From: Spinacia oleracea
Taxonomy: Eukaryota; Streptophyta; Magnoliopsida; Caryophyllales; Amaranthaceae
Assembly (NCBI RefSeq): GCF_020520425.1
Contig: NC_079488.1
Coordinates: 90,873,285-90,937,284 of the forward strand
Reading direction: 5' to 3'
DNA length: 64,000 nucleotides
In this document: piece by piece, positions 56,378-64,000 of the stretch
Numbering within the stretch: the first letter of the stretch is position 1
How the letters are laid out: each line of letters starts with the position of its first letter
The notes under the pieces: generated by a model
Databases searched by the model: none
What the model saw: only the letters and a program-made list of their open reading frames with translations
What the model was told of the DNA's origin: nothing
Program-made: the position numbers and the translations under genes

Positions 56378-59045
56378 TCATACCCTTTTTAGGAGGAGTT
56401 GAACTCCATGTTCAGGCTCAATAACTAGCCTAAATGCAGGGCTGTGCTGATACGCTGGTGAAAGCGAAAAGCTGAATTTGGAGAGAATGAGAGATAAGAT
56501 GACTTTAAGTTCCATCATGGCGAAGTTTTGGCCAAGACATGTGCGAGCTCCAAACCCGAAAGGTATATAACCTTGTGGGATTTTGCATGCTGCTCCAATT
56601 CCTTTGGCAAATCTTTCCGGGTTAAATTCTTTCGCGTCTGGCCCCCAAAGATCTGTATTCTGGTGCAACAGTGATATTGGAACTTGGATGTCAACTCCTT
56701 TTGGAACTTGTATGTCTTTTAGCCTGGCATCTTGTAGAGCTGTTCTTACCGCAAATACTGCTGGTGGGTACAAACGAAGCGTCTCTTGGATAATCATTGT
56801 CAACTGCCAAAGAAAATTACAGTGTCATAAATCATAATTGTATAATCTATTACTGAAATGACAGTCTTATTCAAGAAAGCAAACATACCACTTTCATATT
56901 TCTGAGACCGTTGGCAGTTAAAATCCCATTTTCAAAAGCTTTAAGTACTTCAGCTCGAGCTTGAATCTGCCAATCAGGGTATGCAGCCAGTAATATTAAG
57001 CTCCATGCTACTGTAGTAGCAGTTGTTTCCTGACCAGCAAAATATATGTTCTTGCAATTGTCTACGATCAGCTTCTCCTCATCTATTTTCAAGGTAATGT
57101 CATCCTGTACACCACATTTTCTAGCACCTTCAAGTATCTTTTGTAAGAAATCTGTCTCACTTTCAGCTCCCATTCGTTCTTTGACAACCCTTAATATCAT
57201 CAAATTGACTTGTTTTTCTAATCTCTTTACCTCCCTATTGTTTTTAGTTGGCATATATCTGCAGATGTTCAGAATACAGGTGATCAAGTTTCATCTGCTT
57301 ATCGAGGTTCAAAAAATGTGATAAGAGCACTACTTACCTTGAAAAGGGTATCCCGACATGCAGAGTTTGACTCATTAGCTTCTGAATTTCCCTGAGCTTT
57401 GAGAATATATCTTTCCCCTGAGAGTAGCTGCTCCCAAATGCAGCTTTTGAAATTATATCAGCTGATAAGCTTCTCAAATCCTCTTCGACTGTCATCTCTA
57501 CCGTTCCACCACTTTTGCTTACTCTATCTTCCCAGGAACTCAACATTGAGGTTGTCGATTCCACCATCAAACCAAACATGCCCTACACTTTCTCAAAACT
57601 CAAATTGTCAGGATCCTGTTTACCAAAGAAGAAAAGCTAAACCCCCTAGCTAGCTTACCTTAACTTTATTCGGGAAAAACTCTGGAGCAATGATTTTCCT
57701 TTGATATGACCAAAGTGAACCACTTGAAGAAATAACACCTTGACCCAGCAAAGGACCGCGCTCCTTTGACAAATACGAAGGCTTTCCTAAATCTATGGAG
57801 CTGCAGAGGATTATTTCCTTCACCACATTAGGGTCTGTTATACACAATATCTGCATTCTTCCAGTTGAATATGTGAAAACTGGCCCTGCTCACCAAATTC
57901 ATTGTCCCAAATACCATTTACACAAACAAGATTGATGTCAATCAGTTGTACCATTGTAATTAACAAAGTATGGATCATATGGTTTAGTTTGTAATCTTAT
58001 TAAGTTTTTCAATCATCATTCAGTCATCTGGAATAGAGAAACAAAACAGCTACAGTTTTAGGTCACTAGTTCATATAAATATTAACCATCTTCTCTTTTG
58101 AATTGTTCATAACTAACTTGCTAATTGAAGAAATACATGAACCAACTTTTAGCCTATATACTACTATTAGTAGGTAATTACTAAGATTAGTGAATGATAA
58201 TGAAAATCACACATCAACCAAATATCCCCAAAAAAGCCCCCTTCTTTTACACCTCTCCAAAATGCCACCAAGATATGTCACTATCATTACTACGTTACCC
58301 AAGACGTATCAATGATCAACTTATCATCACTGTAGATAGTAAGTTCCTGTTCTATTCGACTTATTTTGACTTATTTCAGACAAAATAAGTTCAGATAAGT
58401 TTAGTTAAGTTCAGTTAAGTTCGTATAATAAAAGTCCAGTCAAAATAAATCCAATAGATCGGAGCCTAAGGGGGTTAACCATTGTTTCTCGAGGGGCGAT
58501 ATATCACGAGATCGAGATTAGAGCATTGGTTTCCGGCCACACAACAATTTCTTAATACATAGAGGATCATTTCATAACTATAAATCAACTACTTTATTTG
58601 AACATGAATACAAAAACAATCAAACATGTCATATAATTTGTTATAATTCAATATTCTGGATAAGTTAGTGTTGCAATTTCAAGAGAACATGCTACCAACC
58701 AAAAACACTCAGTATAACAATTGAATTACATATTAATCAAAATTGAGATTAATGGGGTCGGGTATTACCATATAAAATTTGCCATCTGACAAGGTGAGGA
58801 AATAGGATCAAGGGCCAATCATGATGAAGTTTGACTTGTTCAGAAGGATAATTAGCAGGAATTAGAGATTTAAGTTGGATAATTTGGGGGATATTACCCA
58901 GCAAAGTCGAACAAGGTGGAGGACCTCCTATTCCTTGTGTTTGCAGCATCAACCTTAGACTCTTAGGCTGCGAAACAAGCTTCACATAGATGTATACTGT
59001 TACCACTATTATCACTCCCAGAATTGCTGATAATAGAGCTTCCAT
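56378..59045 (-). CDS. CYP714: Cytochrome P450, CYP714 family type
   Basis: Five exons join in phase (transcript order): 59045-58769, 57885-57659, 57582-57338, 57258-56889 and 56803-56378, for 514 aa, the usual plant P450 length. An N-terminal hydrophobic ER anchor covers about residues 4-22. Key motifs are all present: helix I AGQETT (324-329), ExxR as ETLR (380-383), FNPERF (about 434-439) and the heme loop [12 protein letters not shown] with Cys462 as heme ligand. Five exons and the sequence fit clan 72, CYP714. Known members oxidise gibberellins or related diterpenoids, and some CYP714E enzymes oxidise triterpenoids; the substrate here cannot be told. Codons before the ATG at 59045 in the same frame are not ATG. 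A decayed relative lies 4.4 kb downstream. Confidence 0.9.
57886..58768. other. Intron 1 of the CYP714-type gene
   Basis: An AT-rich intron of 883 bp containing short AGTTCAGTTAAGTTC-type repeats near 58380-58430. No gene or transposon ends seen. Confidence 0.7.
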
Positions 59046-59159
59046 TAATTTTTGTGTTCTAACACCCAAAACTAAACTCCAGTGATTTTAGTCTTTTTGG
59101 TTCTTTCAGTTTCACCCACCGCATACAAAGATTGATACACGGAGCTATTTTATTTTGTA

Positions 59160-59487
59160 CGTTTTCCTTTTTTTTATTCCAAAATGTTATTTACATTTCC
59201 TTTTATATTACCACATAAATAACTTAGTTAACTATCAAAATTTATGTCCAATTATTATTTTAACTAATTAAATTTATTGAGTCATTTAATCCTTCACACT
59301 TTTCCATTGGGACATTAAATTTTTTCTCATTTCCCAATATCAGAATTTTGATAAAAGTGAAAACCTTATAAATAAACGTAATTTATTTTGTTTAAATAAA
59401 AAAATTGAAGAATCTCGATGTAAATTAATTATTCGTTAAAACACGTGAAAAATATCTAACGTAAAAAATAAAAAGAGACGGAGGAAG
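59160..59487. mobile_element. Degenerate Stowaway-like MITE upstream of the P450 gene
   Basis: The right end GAGACGGAGGAAG before TA at 59488-59489 is clear. The proposed left end CGTTTTCCTTTTTTTTATTC after TA at 59158-59159 is only loosely matching. Its place about 115 bp upstream of the start codon puts it in or near the promoter. Confidence 0.45.
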
Positions 59488-59489
59488 TA

Positions 59490-60474
59490 TGAGCTTGGAA
59501 TCAGTATTGATATCTACTAGATCCTTAATACTATGTGTTTGTTCATTTTTTTTTTCTTCTTTCAGGTGTTAGTTTAGTTCACTGTGTTTCAGGACCTTAT
59601 TACTTACTCACTCTGTCCCAAAATATAGGGTTTGTTTTCCATTTTGTGTGTCGAAAATGTTGAATTGGGGTTTTTTTTTTTTCCAATATACCCTGATCAA
59701 ACAACTTAATTAGCATAATTATCCTACTTTTACTTAAAAAATATGGTCCCATATTAAATATCTGTACCATAGAAAATAGCATGGTCCCATAATTAATGTT
59801 TTATCATGAAAATTTCCCATAATTTATTTACTTTTGTCTTTTTGTTTAAAAAGTAAAATAAATTGGGTACTTTTTAGCGTTTACTTACAAAATGTGGTCA
59901 CATACTATTTATTTACTTACATTTGTGTACATATTAGAGTAGTTTAGTTGCATATAGTTGCATTTAGAGAAAATCCTATTCCTTTGCCTTTCTTTGCTTG
60001 TTTTCTATGGAGGGATCTTCTCTACCTATTTTCAAGTCAAGTTAAAGCGACACATTGGAATAAGGAATCCCGCTAATCCAAAAGAGAGAAGAGCCACATA
60101 TATGAGGAACGAGCATATCCCTGAGACTTCCTTGCTTCCCTATCATCACCATCTCCCACAAGGTCAATTACATGGGCCAAAGAAATATTTATGCAAAGGA
60201 GAAATACCCCGGATAGTTTGAAGTCGTTGCGGGAGGATTAGGAAGAGTACTTGCACAAGGATCAACTATAATTTCCCATAACTCCCAATCTACTCAACAT
60301 TTTAAGGTGATTTTAGTTGGAGGTTATAGCTCATCTCATTAGCTTTTCTACGAGCGGTTGCACACCCTTTTCCGAGGAGTAGAAATGGAGTTCACGTTTC
60401 CTAGGAAAGTGGTGCATTGCAGGCTGCTGTACGGACCATTGCAGGCTTCTGTGAATTGTTACGGTGATTTGGTC
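59490..60474. other. Intergenic DNA with no gene
   Basis: A lone Stowaway-type end (CTCACTCTGTCCCAAAATAT after TA) starts at about 59610. The rest, from 59950 on, probably belongs to the retroelement relic that continues into the repeat 60475-61240. No intact ORF. Confidence 0.45.
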
Positions 60475-61240
60475 CTTTTTCTTAGTAGTATGACCATCAG
60501 GATGACTACTCAATGCTTTTGTTCCTACACCCCTTGCTTGACCTTACATTGGTACCTAGGATGGTTTGGGGGTATTGATAGCCTTGTTCTTATGAGATGA
60601 TACTAAGTAAATTCCGAAATCTAGCGACCGTGACCATCGAAGCTAGATACGATGATGTGTTCACCCATGTTGATATTCACTCTCTTAGGGTGAGATGACC
60701 ATAGTGTCGTGCTCAATGTCTTAGAAGTAATCTAACTATCCGCTGAGAGCAGATTACATAGTAGAAAGCGTGTGTCGCCGGTGAAAATCAGGTGGCCCAT
60801 ACTTATATGGTGCATAGATCACTTTCATGTTTCGTAGGGTGGATTGAGATGACCAAAGTATTTTGCTTAATGTCTTAGTAGTATTCTGACTATCCGATGG
60901 GAGGAGATTGCATGCTAGGGAGCGTGTCTCGCCGGTGAAATTAAGTCTGGTGGCCCGTATTTATAGGGTGCATAGGTCCCTTTCATGTTTCGATTCTTAT
61001 TTCTTAGTGAAAGAGTTGTGACTTTCCATAGCTATACTAGGTGGAATCCCTCTTCCTTAGCCCTATCCTTTATTATTATTGTTTTCCCGTTTGTGCAATT
61101 AGTGACAAGTTGTGCCAACAACCCAAGTTACCCAACCATTGATTGTTGATTAGAGTAAAGTGTGCTAGTAGCTACATGTTCCTTGCTAGTATAGAAAATG
61201 CTTGATCCCGAGAGTTCGACCCCTTATTACCCCTTCTTAA
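60475..61240 (+). repeat. Dispersed repeat, copy 2, with an internal tandem duplication
   Basis: Related to 35080-35640 over its length. It is longer because a segment of about 160 bp (GAGATGACCA-AGT, CTCAATGTCTTAG, CTAACTATCCG, GCCGGTGAAA, TAT-TATGGTGCATAG) is present twice, at about 60680-60835 and 60843-60992. This indicates an unequal-crossover type duplication in this copy. Confidence 0.82.
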
Positions 61241-61519
61241 ATATTTTGTTTAAGAAAACCAACATTGAGAGAACTCAAGAGTATTTCCGCCGTGTGATAC
61301 CGTCAAGGGCTAATTAAACTCCAAACAATGTAGTGGAAACTCAAACTTACTCTTTTATTACAAATAAACCATAATGTAATTAAGTATTTAACTACTTAAT
61401 AAATAAAATCCAACATAAAATGAAACCTTAACTAGGTTAATCTCTAAAACAAATCCCGCATATGAAGATGTCACATTATTCATCAAATTCCTGCAAATCT
61501 ACTCATCGGATGAATAGGG
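61241..61519. other. Spacer before the gypsy element
   Basis: AT-rich DNA without coding or repeat signals that I could recognise. Confidence 0.4.
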
Positions 61520-63269
61520 TGTAATACCCCGTATTTTTAAGGAATTACAAATATATTTAATTATATTTATAAATCATTTTTATAGAATTTATAAATTAAA
61601 ATTGCATTTAAATATTTATTCAAATGTACTTTATTAATTAAAAATAATAAATATTTTATTTTTATTTTAAGTTGGGGAATTCAAATTGGGTTTTGAAAAG
61701 TAAAATGATTTAAAACTATTCTAGCCCAGCCCAATCTTAAATTCAAGTTCAAACACATTAATGCAAACTCTGTTCCATTTAATTAAAGTCCGAAAGGGAA
61801 AACCAAAAGCCCAACCCTTGTGAAGTTCCGAAACCTATAAATACTCATCAATACATCACAAATCCCCACAAGTTTTCATTAAGCCCTAATTATTCCTCTC
61901 CTCTCTTTTTCCCTCTCCTCTCTCTCGTGCTCCCTCTTATGTCTTTGCTCTAGTGCCGCACACAAGGCCAACCTTATCGTGCGCTGCCCCTGCCCCTCGC
62001 CGTGCTCGTGAGCATCCGCACACCAGCAACCCAACACGTCGGCTTCCCTTGCCACGTACGTCACCCAGCCAAGGGAGAAGCACTAGCAGCAACTCGCGGG
62101 TTGCCGCACTGCTTCTCCTCCTCTCTTTTTTCGTCCGGTTGTTCGACCACCACCACCCTACGTCACCGTGCCCGTCTCGTAGCCGGCCGGTGAGACTCTC
62201 TTCTTCCTACTCTCTCCTCTATTTAATTATTGTTTTTAAATTATGATTAGTATGATGATTATTATTTAATTGATTTTGGGATTGAGTTTATGGATGATTA
62301 AATTATGAATTTTGATGATTGGATGTGGATATTGGAAGTATTTAAAAGAGTGTTAATTTTCAGTTTGGTTTAAAATATTAAAGCATAGATTTTAATGAGT
62401 TTTAAGGGTTTCAATTATAAATTATGATTAGGGTTTTAACTAAAATTATATGATTGATTGATTAGCATAATTAGACGTTATTTTTAATTATGATAATCGA
62501 TTATAATTTTCAGATTGGTTTATGAACTTTAAAGAGTTGATTTTAACGGTTTTTATGCATGAAAAAATTGATGTTCATGCTAGGATTTTAAGTAATTAAC
62601 TTGAATTATACGTAAATAAAAATTAATTACTAATTAATTAAGACGATTTAAAGTTAAAATATGTTGCTGGAAATTTAATGAACATGATAATTGATTAAGG
62701 ATATTTATTTTATGATAGGAGGGGGCTTTTAATTAAGTTGAGTTGAATCACAAAGTGGCCCCAATACTTAGGTACACAAGGTACGTACAAGTCTAGGGCA
62801 ACCCGATTTATTCATGTGAATATATGTTATGTTTATGATGTTGTGATTCATGTTTACTTGGATTATAGATTCATGTTTGAGTATGTGAGCAAGCATGTTA
62901 TTATGATTTTATGTTTGTTGAATTTAACTAGCAAGCATGTTGTCCAAGTATGATTTATGCATGAACGGTTTTACGCATGCAAGGAGTTTTATTTATGCTT
63001 TGTACGTGAGGTCAAGCATGTTGAAAAATTTATTTATTACTAAGTACATAATGTCTATCATTCAAAGAGCCTAAGTTATTTATGCCTCGTAGCACAAACC
63101 ACATGTACTTCGGTTATGCAAGGTACACAGTTACAGAGTTATTTGAGAAGGTGAAATGAATTAGGAGTTATTGCATAGTGCACAACCTTAGTGTTGCCCA
63201 TGTCAAAGCCAATCATTAACGTTAGTCTTTTATTTCATAGTTGAGGTTGTTAGGTAACTAGCTGCAGAG

Positions 63270-63500
63270 GTGCAAAACCTAGCAGAGACTAGGCAGAATC
63301 CAAACAATGACCATGTTGGGGAAATGTTCAAGAAAGTAGCCCAGAGTAAGCTTCCGTTGTACCAAGGGGAGTCTGACCACAATGTACTGGAGAAATGGCT
63401 AAGAGAATTTGATAAGCTAATTATTGATGTGGACTGCCCATAAAACCTTATGATGAATAGTGTTGTATATTACCTTAGGAATAAAGTTGATTTATGGTGG
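63270..63500 (+). pseudogene. gypsy gag fragment
   Basis: In one frame, LPLYQGESDHNVLEKWLREF then DKLIIDVDCP, a stop, and MNSVVYYLRNKVDLWW. This is the gag capsid pattern (F/LYxG..DP..LE.W...FEKLF...CP....V..A.YYL...A..WW). At least two in-frame stops follow, at about 63441 and 63504, so it is not functional. Confidence 0.78.
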
Positions 63501-63689
63501 CTTTAAAAGTGTAAGGGCTTGAGAGTTGAGAGATAAGTTATCCCAACTTGTTTTGAATTAAGTAAAGTGTTATCCAAAATGGATAAATGATTGAATTGAG
63601 GATACCATGCATTCAAGTAGTAGAGTTGAGATTTCTCATACCCATTAGACCTAATGTCAGTCCATTTCTAGAGGGATCCGACTTTTTAT

Positions 63690-63998
63690 TGGTTGGCCAG
63701 GTTCAAAGCCAAGATTGACTGTGAGAAATAGAAAGTTCATTTGAGATCAAATTTGGGTAAAGTGGAATTATATCGTTGCTTTGGTAAGCCTAGGAGTGTA
63801 GGAATCATTTCAGCCATAAAGTTAGTGAAGCTAATTAGTAAAGGAAACCCTGTATTTATGTGCAATGTGAGAGACCTCGAAAGCGAAACTAAGGTTAAGT
63901 CAGAGGACATTGCAGTTGTGAATGAGTTTTTAGATGTATTTCCGGAGAAGATCTGGAAATGCCTCCGAATAGACCTATCGATTTTACTACAGACTTAG
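63690..63998 (+). pseudogene. gypsy pol fragment between protease and reverse transcriptase
   Basis: The frame reads through a CFGKPRSVGIISAIK motif, FMCNVRDLESETKV and VVNEFLDVFPE. This is the well-known linker of chromovirus-like pol proteins that leads into the RT domain. A frameshift at about 63945-63950 moves the next motif, MPPNRPIDFTTDL, into another frame. Only about 200 bp separate it from the gag fragment, so the zinc knuckle and protease core have been deleted. The RT would start beyond the window end. Confidence 0.8.
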
Positions 63999-64000
63999 TA

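Larger units (their letters stand above)
61520..64000 (+). mobile_element. Decayed Ty3/gypsy retrotransposon, cut by the window end
   Basis: The block begins near 61520 with TGTAATACCCCGTATTTTTA, a start typical of gypsy LTRs. It continues through a non-coding LTR/leader region with CT-rich and low-complexity stretches to about 63240, followed by broken gag and pol fragments (listed separately). The 5' LTR end and PBS could not be located. The second LTR is beyond the window. Confidence 0.65.

Noticed and set aside
61879-62246. Arg/Pro-rich ORFs in the gypsy leader
   Set aside because: They lie in the GC-richer LTR/leader region of the decayed gypsy element, overlap on both strands and show no domain.

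Overview
This window is plant nuclear DNA, from a eudicot. It holds split genes with GT-AG introns, AT-rich intergenic DNA and dense nested transposable elements. A member of the Caryophyllales/Amaranthaceae is my guess from general sequence flavour only; nothing here proves it. There is no sign of prokaryotic, organellar or viral organisation.

Six genes could be assembled exon by exon with every junction in phase. In order: (1) + strand 453-3131, a chloroplast TPR protein of the PYG7/Ycf37 type for photosystem I assembly, 330 aa, 5 exons. (2) + strand 12497-26131, ribophorin II (OST subunit RPN2/HAP6), 694 aa, 20 exons. (3) - strand 33424-28205, a three-RRM hnRNP Q-like protein, 810 aa, 11 exons, convergent with RPN2. 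(4) - strand 43488-37130, a membrane-anchored nucleotide-diphospho-sugar transferase, 367 aa, 3 exons with a 5.2 kb intron. (5) + strand 48813-50885, a 71 aa twin CX9C protein of the COX23 type, 3 exons. (6) - strand 59045-56378, a CYP714-type cytochrome P450, 514 aa, 5 exons. A decayed CYP714 copy lies at 51530-51975. An ABCG transporter fragment at about 7215-7520 sits in DNA upstream of a Helitron terminus. The six genes share no pathway; this is ordinary plant gene order, not a functional cluster.

Most remaining DNA is mobile. Elements with both ends and a target-site duplication (TSD) resolved are: three Mutator-like elements with 9-bp TSDs (17520-17940, 21986-23356, 46509-47891); two hAT elements with 8-bp TSDs (39969-41090, 49481-50230); several TA-flanked Stowaway MITEs, two of which host other MITEs; a CACTA MITE (53233-56104) split by a gag-only LTR retrotransposon (53478-56074); and a related solo LTR in an RPN2 intron (18014-18444). 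Helitron termini occur at 9782 and 12057-12271, and probably at 44300. The right end (61520-64000) is a decayed Ty3/gypsy element running off the window. A diverged repeat family is shared by about 35080-35640 and 60475-61240.

I found no convincing new biological system. The observations most worth a second look are the nested insertions, the gag-only retrotransposon with two overlapping ORFs, the hAT element carrying Pol III A/B boxes, the triplicated acceptor-like motif in PYG7, and the P450 pseudogene that has lost its heme-binding segment.
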